14,706 bases of DNA. Origin: Spirogloea muscicola (taxonomy: Eukaryota; Streptophyta; Zygnematophyceae; Spirogloeales; Spirogloeaceae). Position numbers and translations under genes: made by a program. Under the pieces are notes generated by a model. The model was not told where the DNA came from. It saw only the letters and a program-made list of their open reading frames with translations, and ran no database searches. The DNA lies in NCBI GenBank assembly GCA_009602725.1, contig WELB01000335.1, positions 85,775 to 100,480 of the forward strand, given 5' to 3'. Positions 1 to 7,190 of the stretch are shown here, in pieces (the first letter of the stretch is position 1; every line of letters starts with the position of its first letter).

Positions 1-786
1 ATGGCATTTCTTGTGATGGTGGCGTTGAAAGACGAGTCTAAGCCTGACTTGTGTGTGAATGCTGCGAATTCACATGGCGGGGTTCTTGATAAACTGCTGG
101 AAGAGTTTGCGGATGTGTTTCCCGACTCTCTTCCGGACGGTCTACCTCCTCACCGAGGTGTGGCTCATACAATTCCATTGGAGCCAGGCGCCAACCCGCC
201 TTTCCGTCCCATGTACCGGCTGAGCCCTCTCGAATTTCGAGAAATGCAATCCCAGGTCGAGGACCTGCTGGCGAAGGGCTACATTGAGCCATCTCAGTCG
301 CCATACGGAGCACCCATCCTCTTTGTCAAAAAGAAGGATGGCACTCTACGCATGTGCATTGATTATCGGGCTTTGAGTAAGCTGACTATCAAGAACCGAT
401 ACCCATTGCCTCGGATAGACGATCTATTCGATTGGCTCGCAGGGGCTACGGTGTTTAGCTCCCTGGACCTCGCAAGTGGGTATCATCAAATTCGAATCAC
501 GCCTGCGGATGTTCCAAAATCGGCATTTCGTACGCCGCTTGGACATTTTCAGTTCGAGGTGCTGAGCTTTGGTTTGACCAATGCACCGGCTACGTTCCAG
601 GCGGTGATGTCGAGGGTCTTTGGCCCCCTGCTCTACCATTTTGTGCTGGTTTACTTGGATGACATACTGGTGTTCAGCAAAACGCCTGAAGATCACGTGA
701 AGCACCTGCGCCAAGTGCTGCAGTTGCTGCGTGAAATCAATTGTATGCCAAGCGGTCCAAGTGCGCAATTAACCAGCCAGAGCTGA
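1..786 (+). CDS. Pol fragment: reverse transcriptase (element A, 5'-partial and frameshifted)
   Basis: This is the Ty3/gypsy reverse transcriptase that copies element RNA into DNA in cytoplasmic particles. The frame is open from base 1, so the first ATG is probably not the true start and the polyprotein likely continues off-window. Residues 1-40 are the linker after protease, and RT homology runs from about residue 40 to 245. Visible motifs are [32 protein letters not shown] with catalytic Asp156, [10 protein letters not shown], and YLDD at 218-221 supplying the other two aspartates. Compared with element B, one base is lost near 735, after QLLREI, so the last 16 or so residues and the stop at 784-786 are out of frame. 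The true frame continues a short way at 744-815 (tail motif GKDG) before a deletion. The catalytic residues survive, but the polyprotein is broken. Confidence 0.9.
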   Translation: MAFLVMVALKDESKPDLCVNAANSHGGVLDKLLEEFADVFPDSLPDGLPPHRGVAHTIPLEPGANPPFRPMYRLSPLEFREMQSQVEDLLAKGYIEPSQSPYGAPILFVKKKDGTLRMCIDYRALSKLTIKNRYPLPRIDDLFDWLAGATVFSSLDLASGYHQIRITPADVPKSAFRTPLGHFQFEVLSFGLTNAPATFQAVMSRVFGPLLYHFVLVYLDDILVFSKTPEDHVKHLRQVLQLLREINCMPSGPSAQLTSQS

Positions 787-817
787 CATACTTCGGGCAT
801 AACGTGGGCAAAGACGG

Positions 818-2593
818 CAGGAATTGCTCGCTGTGGTGCACGCCTTACGTGTCTGGCGTTGCTACCTGGAAGGTGTGGCATTTACGGTTGTCACGGATCA
901 TTGCCCGTTGACATATTTCCACACGCAGCAGCATTTGACTAGGCGTCAAGCTCGATGGGCTGAGTGCATGGCACAATTGGATTTCCAGTGGGTTTATCGC
1001 CCTGGACGTCTTAATGTTGCAGACCCTGTGAGTCGCAACATTTGCGGCGCTGATGCGTTGGCTTCCTTGAATGCTTCTGGAGTGCGGGCTACAGGACTGC
1101 GTCCGACTCGTCAAGCTTCTCGGCACACCACGGATGAGCTCTCTGAGCTCTATGTGCGTATCCGTAAAGGGTATGGCACAGACCCATGGTTTGCTGACGC
1201 CGCCAACGTACGCACCCTCACCGATGACATAGGCTTCTGGTGGCAAGGTGACGCTATTGTGGTCCCCGACTGTAATGCCTTGCGCACAGACATTATGCAG
1301 GAGCTGCATGATACGCCTTACAGTGGTCATTTGGGAGTGAGCAAAACCAAACAGGCTGTGCGACGCCTCTTTTGGTGGAAGGGCTTTTCAGCCCAGGTGC
1401 GCGCTTTTGTGGCAAGCTGTGCCACATGCCAGCGTAGTAAGGCAATCTCTGGCAAGCCTGCCGGATTACTTCAGCCTTTGCAGATTCCGCAGCGGAATTG
1501 GTCTGATGTTAGTGTGGATTTTATCACACAATTGCCTAAGACGCGGAATGGCTATGATGCCATTGTCGTCTTTGTGGATCGCCTGAGTAAAATGGTGCAT
1601 TTTGCTCCCACTACTACGCGGGCATCTGCGAAGGATTTCGCTGGCATCTTTGTGGATAAGGTGTGGAAGCTACATGGAGTACATGAGAGGCTGGTCTCGG
1701 ACCGCGATCCTCGCTTTACAGGTCACTTCTGGAAAGAAGTCTGCAAGCTTATTGGCACGAAGCAGTCCATGTCCACAGCCTTTCATCCACAAACGGATGG
1801 CCAAACTGAGCAAATAAATCGAGTTCTCGAGGACATGTTGAGGCACTTTGTCAATTCTAGCCACACTGACTGGGATGACTATTTGGCTCCAGCTGAATAT
1901 GCTGTGAACAATGCCTATCATGCGTCCACCAAGGAGACTCCATTCTTCCTCAACTATGGTCAGCATCCCCGAGCTCCACTTCAGGTGGGGAGGCCGGAAC
2001 GGGTTCCCGCCGCGGTAGCCTTTACTGGGACCCTCTTGGAGGCTCAGAGACGAGCTTGGCATTTCTTGGAAATTGCCCAGAGTCGCCAGAAGGCTTATGC
2101 TGACAAACATCGGAAGGACGTGTCCTTCGATGTTGGTGCGCGAGTGCTGCTGAGCACGAAGCACTTATCCTTGCGGGCTGTGGGTACGCGCAAGTTGCTG
2201 CCCAAGTGGGTTGGACCATTTGCAGTAGTACGCCTTGTGGGCAAGGTGTCCTACGAGTTGAAGACACCGGTGCATTGGAAGGTCCATAACGTCTTCCATG
2301 TGTCTCAACTGAGGGCCTTCCTTTCGGATGGTCGTGTCCAACCGCCCCCACCTCCACTAGTCATCGAGGATGATCTTGAGCTTGAGGTGGAAGAGATCTT
2401 GTCTCACAGGGACAAGCCTCGAGGGCGTAAGACCCGTGAGTACTTGGTGAAGTGGCTCGGGTATGGGCCTGAGCACAACACGTGGGAGCCTGCGGCCAAT
2501 TTGGCAAATTGCCCAGATGCTCTCAGGGAAGACCTGGCCAAGGGTGGTAATTCTCCTAGGCTTGGTAGAGGCAACAGCCGTCGGGCATCTTAA
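818..2593 (+). CDS. Pol fragment: RNase H (C-terminal part), integrase and chromodomain (element A)
   Basis: This long open frame has no ATG at its left edge; homology starts at 818 with QELLAVVHALRVW, just after the deletion. Numbering from the codon at 824: RNase H end with Asp25 (TDHCPL); integrase zinc finger H162, H169, C199, C202 (HX6HX29CX2C); catalytic triad Asp232, Asp293 and Glu329 with the canonical 35-residue spacing; then the GPF/Y-type C-terminal region (LPKWVGPF) and a chromodomain at about 521-572 (EEILSHRD, VKWLGYGPEHNTWEP). Integrase joins element cDNA to the chromosome, and chromodomains of this class guide insertion to particular chromatin. The first RNase H catalytic residue is lost in the deletion. 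It is the best preserved integrase in the window, with every expected motif present. It ends 45 bp before the polypurine tract. Confidence 0.9.
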   Translation, partial: QELLAVVHALRVWRCYLEGVAFTVVTDHCPLTYFHTQQHLTRRQARWAECMAQLDFQWVYRPGRLNVADPVSRNICGADALASLNASGVRATGLRPTRQASRHTTDELSELYVRIRKGYGTDPWFADAANVRTLTDDIGFWWQGDAIVVPDCNALRTDIMQELHDTPYSGHLGVSKTKQAVRRLFWWKGFSAQVRAFVASCATCQRSKAISGKPAGLLQPLQIPQRNWSDVSVDFITQLPKTRNGYDAIVVFVDRLSKMVHFAPTTTRASAKDFAGIFVDKVWKLHGVHERLVSDRDPRFTGHFWKEVCKLIGTKQSMSTAFHPQTDGQTEQINRVLEDMLRHFVNSSHTDWDDYLAPAEYAVNNAYHASTKETPFFLNYGQHPRAPLQVGRPERVPAAVAFTGTLLEAQRRAWHFLEIAQSRQKAYADKHRKDVSFDVGARVLLSTKHLSLRAVGTRKLLPKWVGPFAVVRLVGKVSYELKTPVHWKVHNVFHVSQLRAFLSDGRVQPPPPPLVIEDDLELEVEEILSHRDKPRGRKTREYLVKWLGYGPEHNTWEPAANLANCPDALREDLAKGGNSPRLGRGNSRRAS

Positions 2594-2637
2594 TACCTGT
2601 CGCCTGTTTTCTCGTTGTTCCCGAGGACGTGCACACC

Positions 2638-2651
2638 AAAGTGGGGAGGTA
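2638..2651 (+). promoter_or_regulatory. Polypurine tract of element A
   Basis: A purine-rich run (AAAGTGGGGAGGTA) lies immediately before the LTR start TGTAATGA. This is where plus-strand DNA synthesis is primed in LTR retrotransposons. The core AAGTGGGGAGGTA is identical before the LTRs of B (6638-6650) and D (13119-13107, minus strand). Confidence 0.85.
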
Positions 2652-3163
2652 TGTAATGAACCAGCCGTTTGGTTAAGCCACACGGCTCTGTTTGCATTAC
2701 ATGACCGGCTATGTGGGACAAGTGGGCCCGCCAGGTGGCGGGCTGGCTTGCCGGGCAAGTGGCCCGCCCAGAGACGGGTCCAGCCCGTCCAGAAATACTC
2801 CTCGCCAGAATCCGCCCGTTCAAGGGAGGATCTTTGGCCCGCCGTCTGGCAGGCGGGTGGCACAGGAAAGCACGAAGAGCCTTGGGGCTGAGGCTCGAGG
2901 GAGTTCGAACCGGTGAAGCCCAGGAGCAGCCTTGCCGCTGCTCGCCGCCGCAGCCGCCGCCGCACCTTGCTGCGGGGCCTGCTGCGCCGGCCTGCGCCCA
3001 GGAGGTGGAGTCGCCGCCGGACGGTGGCGCCACGGGGCCTGTCTTCCGCTGCGCCTAAGCGCTAGTGCTTTGCCTGTGTAGTGGGTTGGTACCTAAACCC
3101 CTACAGCCGAACTCAAGAAGGACTGCTCACCCTAACTGCGTATGTAGGGCGAGGTTCCTTACA
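2652..3163 (+). repeat. 3' LTR of element A (type-A LTR, 512 bp)
   Basis: The LTR starts TGTAATGA after the polypurine tract and ends CCTTACA, giving 5-bp terminal inverted repeats TGTAA/TTACA. Its ends are confirmed by the solo copy at 12169-12714, which is about 96% identical by hand alignment. The solo copy carries an extra segment of about 34 bp, near position 2862 of this LTR, that resembles the pre-TATA block of the other LTRs. A perfect 7-bp stem lies at 2726-2743 (GCCCGCC, loop AGGT, GGCGGGC). The GCTGC-rich part around 2930-3010 looks like the R/U5 tracts of the other LTRs. Open frames read through here are not genes. Confidence 0.9.
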
Positions 3164-3589
3164 GCGGCTGGTCAACCAGCCCAAATCCTTATAGGCACAG
3201 GTGCTTCTGTATCCTGTGCTAGTAAGACTTGTGTGTGTAACAATGGCTTGCCTGTGCAACCCATTGATGTATTGCAAGCTACAATGGCCAATGGTCAAAA
3301 TGTGAAAGTCTTGGGCCTTTGCAAAGTGCCCCTTCGCATCCAAAATTTCAAGACGGTTGTGTCTCGTCAAGTCATCGACTTGTCGTCTACCTTTGATGTA
3401 ATCTTAGGTGACGGTTGGCTCTGTGCCACAGCATCCGTGCTTGATTGTAAACAGCGCACTTGTGTCGGCCGCAGTGGTCCTCGTCGTTATCAATTGCACA
3501 ACGTCGACAATTCCTGTGTACCACCACCCATGCAAGACTCTTCTCTGCGGCTTTCAACTGTGCGGAGGAAGAAGCTTCTTCGTAAATAA
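3164..3589 (+). pseudogene. Retropepsin-like protease fragment (element B)
   Basis: In frame 2 the sequence gives an aspartic-protease active-site region, ILIGTGAS, and 70 or so residues later FDVILGDGWL, the usual second conserved stretch of Ty3/gypsy proteases. The family active site is D-T/S-G-A; here the Asp codon at 3194-3196 reads GGC (Gly), one transition from GAC, so the enzyme would be dead. The N-terminal flank is missing because element A's LTR abuts at 3163; the open frame that extends back into the LTR is a chance fusion. A TAA at 3587-3589 ends it, but the same frame continues straight into RT. Confidence 0.8.
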
Positions 3590-4231
3590 CCAGCTTCGGC
3601 TGCATATTCGGGTGTCGTGAATGCTGAGTCTCCCCCTGACTCTGCAGTGAGCATCGTGGCCTCACGTAGTCCGGCTCTTGACAAGTTGTTGGCAGAGTAT
3701 TCGGATGTATTCCCGGATGCACTTCCAGACGGATTGCCTCCCCATCGAGCCGTGGCTCGTACACCTACGTTGGAGCCTGGCGCTGTGCCGCCGTACCGTC
3801 CCATCTATCGACTGAGTCCTCTCGAATTTCGAGAGATGCAATCCCAAGTGACGGAATTGCTCCGTAAGGGCCATATTGAGCCCTCGCAGTCCCCGTATGG
3901 TGCACCTATCCTCTTCGTTAAGAAGAAGGACGGTAGTCTCCGGATGTGCATCGATTACCGAGCCCTCAACAAGCTCACCGTCAAGAACCGATGCCCGTTG
4001 CCTCGTATCGATGACCTCTTCGATCGTCTCGCAGAAGCCAAAGTGTTCAGCTCCCTCGACTTGCAACGTTGGTATCATCAAATTCGTAACACTCCTGAGG
4101 ACGTTCCGAAGTCAGCGTTTCGTACGCCTGTCGGACACTTCCAATTCAAGGTGCTGAGATTTGGTCTGACCAACGCACCTGCCACGTGGCAGGCAGTGAT
4201 GACGAAAGTCTTTGGCCCCCTTTTTGTATGA
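3590..4231 (+). pseudogene. Reverse transcriptase, N-terminal two thirds (element B)
   Basis: It is in the same frame as the protease, separated only by the TAA at 3587. Visible motifs are [40 protein letters not shown] with the catalytic Asp codon at 4058-4060, and [10 protein letters not shown]. Next to that Asp the family sequence LASGY (as in element A) reads LQRWY, which looks like a -1/+1 compensated shift over about 12 bases. Frame is lost in the C5T5 run at 4216-4225, where one extra base moves the YLDD region to frame 3. The stop at 4229-4231 is therefore a consequence of the shift. Confidence 0.85.
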
Positions 4232-4540
4232 CTTGGTGCTGGTCTATCTGGATGACATACTGGTGTTCAGTAAAACGCCTGAGGATCATGTACGCCACCT
4301 GCGGAAAGTTCTGCAGTTGCTACGTGAAAATCATTTGTATGCCAAGACCTCCAAATGTGTATTCGCCCAGCCCAGCCAGCTTGACGTACTTAGGGCATGT
4401 GGTGGGCAAAGACGGGGTGCGCGTCGACCCCAAAAAGACAGTAGTAGTAAAAGACCGGCCTGTACCGCGGACTGTGCCGCAGTTGCGTTCCTTTTGGATT
4501 CGCAAACTATTTCCGAAAATTCCTTCAAGAATATGGAAGC
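4226..4540 (+). pseudogene. Reverse transcriptase C-terminal part and connection (element B, three frames)
   Basis: The YLDDILVFS motif lies at 4245-4271 in frame 3 and continues to [15 protein letters not shown]. Near 4380 one extra base moves the reading to frame 1 ([33 protein letters not shown]). Near 4494 two bases are missing from what should encode FLGFANYF (element C has FLGVANYF), moving it to frame 2, where RNase H follows. Each piece is recognisable, but no single frame covers the thumb and connection. Confidence 0.8.
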
Positions 4541-5452
4541 ATGGCACCTCCTCTTACGAAGCTCACTCGTAAGGACGTACCATGGGGGTGGAAGTCCGAA
4601 TGCCAGAAGACGTTTGAGGATATAAAACGGGTCCTGGTATCACCACCTGTTTTGGCTTTGCCTCGAGAAGGCGTGCCGTCTGAAGTCGTATGTGACGCCT
4701 CTTTGATCGGCATTGGTGCCGTTCTCCTGCAGGAGGGTCATCCCGTAGCATTCGAAACTCGCCTGCTCAGTCCTGCAGAGCGAGATTATACTACGGGTGA
4801 GCAGGAGCTCCTTGCTGTTGTGCACGCCCTCCGTGTGTGGCGATGCTATCTCGAGGGTGTCGAATTTACGGTCGTCATGGATCATTGCCCGTTGACCTAC
4901 TTTCACACACAGCAGCAATTGAGCAGGCGTCAAGCTCGGTGGGCTGAGAGCATGGCACAATTGCGATTCCAGTGGTTGTACCGCCCTGGACGTATCAATG
5001 TGGCGGACCCGGTGAGCCGCAACATTGTAGGGGCTGCTGTGGCGCCTGTCTTGTGTGCCACAAGGGTTCAGACTGCAGACGTGCGGCCTACCCGTGGGGC
5101 CGCAGCGCAGAGCACCACCAACCTCTCTGAGCTGTATGTGCGTATTCGTGATGGGTATGGCACCGACCCTTGGGTTGCATCTGCAACCAAACCACGCACA
5201 GTCGTACATGACCAAGGCTTCTGGTGGCGAGGTGACGCCATTGTGGTGCCCAACTGCAATGCCTGGCGCACTAGTATCATGCAAGAGATGCATGAGCCTC
5301 CGTACAGTGGTCATTTGGGTATGGGAAAGACAAAGAAAGTTATCCAGCTTCTCTGTTGGTGGCCGCGCTTGTCAATTCACGTAAAGTCTTTTGTGAAGAC
5401 TTGTGCCACCTGCCAGCGTAATAAGGCACGCTTTCACAAGCCTGCCGGATAG
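4541..5452 (+). pseudogene. RNase H and integrase zinc finger (element B)
   Basis: This 303-codon stretch is the longest clean one in B, in frame 2. The RNase H active residues are all visible: Asp in VCDAS (4694-4696), Glu in GEQELLA (4805-4807) and Asp in VMDHCPL (4880-4882). After the tether (MAQLRFQWLYRPGRINVADPVSR) comes the integrase HHCC finger, HEPPYSGH followed by CATC (about 5290-5412). The ATG at 4541 is internal, because homology continues upstream in another frame. It ends at TAG 5450-5452, where element A has a Leu codon; the frame continues after it. Element C carries TAG at the same codon. Confidence 0.86.
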
Positions 5453-5680
5453 CTCCAACCGTTGGCTATTCCCCCGCAAAACTGGTCTGATGTCAGTGTG
5501 GATTCCATCACCCAGTTGCACAAGACGCGCAACGGCTATGACGCCATTGTCGTGTTTGTGGATCGTTTGAGTAAAATGGTGCACTTTGTACCTACGACCA
5601 CACGGGTATCCGCTGAGCAATTCGCTGGCATATTTGTGGACCGCGAATGGAAACTGCACGGAGTACCCGAGCGCATCGTG
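5453..5680 (+). pseudogene. Integrase catalytic core, first part (element B)
   Basis: It is in frame 2, directly after the TAG. It carries NWSDVSVDSITQL with the first catalytic Asp at 5501-5503, then YDAIVVFVDRLSKMVHF. Compared with element A, one base is missing between 5675 and 5682, just before the second catalytic Asp, which moves the rest to frame 1. Frame 2 itself stays open to 5836 as meaningless sequence. Element C has exactly the same one-base loss. Confidence 0.85.
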
Positions 5681-6144
5681 CTGACCGCGATCCTCGCTTC
5701 ACGGGTCACTTCTGGAAGGCAGAGTGCTGGCTTCTCGGCACCAAGCAATTCATGTCCACGGCTTTCCATCCCCAGACGGACGGTCAGACCGAACGGATGG
5801 ATCGGGTTTTGGAAGACATGCTCAGGCACTTCGTAAACCCCAGTCAAACTGACTGGGATGTGCATCTTGCTCCAGCGGAGTATGCTGTGAACAATGCCCT
5901 TCATGACTCTACCGGAAATACACCCTTCTTCCTGAATTATGGTCAGCATCCCCGATCACCTTTGCAGGTGGGGAGGCCGGAGCGCGTTCCGGCCGCTGTA
6001 AGCTTCACCGGTACTCTCCTGGCAGCTCAGCGGAGGGCTAAGCAATTCTTGATAATTGCTCAGAACCGGGAAAAGCAGTATGCTGATCGCCGTCGCAGGC
6101 ATGTGTCCTTCGACGTCGGTGCCCAAGTGCTATTGAGCACTTAG
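5681..6144 (+). pseudogene. Integrase catalytic core, second part (element B)
   Basis: It is in frame 1. The second catalytic Asp is at 5683-5685 (DRDPRFTGHFW) and the Glu at 5791-5793 (TDGQTERMDR), again 35 residues apart. It continues through EYAVNNALHDST and FFLNYGQHPRSPLQVGRPE to VSFDVGAQVLLST, ended by TAG at 6142-6144. At that codon A has AAG and C has TTG, so the stop arose in the B copy alone. Confidence 0.86.
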
Positions 6145-6639
6145 CACTTAGTCTTGCGGGCTGTTGGTACGCCTAAGTTGCTGCCAAAGTGGGTTGGACC
6201 TTTCCGTGTCATGCGCCTGGTTGGCAAGGTCGCATATGAGATTGATACACCGGTACATTGGAAAGTCCACAACGTTTTCCATGTGTCTCAACTCGAGCCA
6301 TACCATACGGATGGCCGTATCCAACCGCCCCCACCTCCCCTCGTCGTTGATGGCGCGGAGGAGTTTCAAGTGGAGGAGATTTTATCACACCGGGACACTC
6401 TCCGTGGGCGTCGTAAATTCCGTGAGTACGTCATCAAGTGGCTCGGCTTTGGGCCTGAGCACAATACCTGGGAACCAGCCGCCAATCTTGCCAATTGCCC
6501 GTCCCGCGTCCAAAAGTATTTGACAGGAGGCCAAGCCTCTTCTCTCCGTCGTCCAATACCTTCCCGCCGGGAAGGCAGGGGCTTAACACCCTGGGTATCA
6601 GTCGTGCTCCCTTCTTGTCCCGAGGACGTGAACATCTAA
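6145..6639 (+). pseudogene. Integrase C-terminal domain and chromodomain (element B)
   Basis: It is in the same frame (1) as the preceding part, after the TAG. It carries LLPKWVGPFRVMRLVGKV (GPF-type module) and VHWKVHNVFHVSQLEPYH, then a chromodomain from about 6361 to 6525 (VEEILSHRD, IKWLGFGPEHNTWEP, QKYLTGG). The stop at 6637-6639 overlaps the start of the polypurine tract. The residue after WLG is Phe where element A has Tyr. Confidence 0.85.
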
Positions 6640-6650
6640 GTGGGGAGGTA
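6638..6650 (+). promoter_or_regulatory. Polypurine tract of element B
   Basis: AAGTGGGGAGGTA lies directly before the LTR start TGTAACG. It is identical to the core tract in A and D, although the LTRs that follow differ. Confidence 0.85.
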
Positions 6651-6954
6651 TGTAACGTGTCCGCCGTTTGAAGGTGCCAACGGCGCGCGATAACCTTACA
6701 TGAGCGTAACGTCTCTACCGTTCGGAGTCCCAAACGGTGCGGGTAGCTTGGCTGCACTCCGTGTAGCTAAGTACGGTTCGAGGGTCCCGGGCTCCGTACC
6801 CTGTTGGCACGCCTCGGGCTCACGCCCTGCAGGCCGGCCGGGTGGCTCAGCTCTCCCTCAGGCCGGCGCCCCGCGGGCCGACCGGATTGACCAGCTCTCT
6901 CGCGTCCTCATGGCTGCATGGCCTCAGTCCCTTGACCCCGTGAGCCAGGCTATT

Positions 6955-7050
6955 GGCCTGGCGCGCCACTACCTTGGCGCTAGTCACTGTCCAGCGCGCC
7001 AGTCCCTTGGACTCGCGCGCCGGCCTCTTGGCGCTAGTCCCTTGGACTCG
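6955..7050 (+). repeat. Degenerate tandem repeat in U3 of LTR B
   Basis: CTTGGCGCTAGTC occurs at 6972 and 7027, AGTCCCTTGGACTCG at 7001 and 7036, and GCGCGCC at 6961, 6995 and 7016. The spacing is irregular. It sits where LTR D has a different minisatellite, so this part of U3 seems prone to repeat growth. Confidence 0.65.
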
Positions 7051-7183
7051 TGCTAAAGGCCACTGGCCCCTGTGTGCCAGCCTGTTGTATTTGTCGTGTC
7101 CCCTTGTCAGGCCCGCCCCTCCAAGGGAGTGCCTTGGGGGCGACCCTCGTCACACCCTCAGGGGAGGGGTGGCAGGAGAACCG

Positions 7184-7190
7184 CTATAAG
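7184..7190 (+). promoter_or_regulatory. TATA box of LTR B
   Basis: CTATAAG lies 10 bp after a 23-bp block that is identical in LTRs B, C and D, and about 45 bp before a shared GAGAGAG motif. LTR C has CTATAAG at the same place, and F and E have CATAAGTAG- and CTACAAGTAG-like forms. It is inferred to set the start of element RNA. Confidence 0.65.

Larger units (their letters stand above)
1..3163 (+). mobile_element. Element A: 3' part of a Ty3/gypsy chromovirus, inserted into element B
   Basis: The sequence shows reverse transcriptase, RNase H, integrase and chromodomain in the Ty3/gypsy order, then a polypurine tract and a 512-bp LTR. Gag, protease and the 5' LTR lie off the left edge. Directly after the LTR, at 3164, the protease gene of a second element (B) begins in mid-domain and in the same orientation, so A is inferred to have inserted into B. 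A is defective: it has a 1-nt deletion near 735 and a deletion of about 385 bp at 817/818, judged against element B. Confidence 0.88.

Noticed and set aside
1670-2164. Long frames antisense to pol, such as 1670-2164 and 4640-5314 on the minus strand and 10576-10989 on the plus strand.
   Set aside because: They mirror conserved pol coding sequence and have no independent motif; they are shadows.
2652-3163. LTR A as the 5' LTR of element B.
   Set aside because: The sequence after it is mid-protease, with no primer-binding site, leader or gag, and B's own 3' LTR (6651 on) is of a different type.
3065-3163. A gene starting in LTR A and running into the protease of B.
   Set aside because: There is no ATG at its start, and the fusion is a by-product of the insertion junction.
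5675-5685. Programmed frameshifting in integrase, because B and C share the shift.
   Set aside because: The site is inside the catalytic core rather than between gag and pol, no slippery run or pseudoknot is evident, and element A lacks it. Shared decay is simpler.
3587-6144. In-frame TAA and TAG in element B as a sign of a changed genetic code (stops read as Gln).
   Set aside because: The matching codons in A and C are Leu or Lys codons, not Gln, and the stops sit among clear frameshifts. Decay explains them better.
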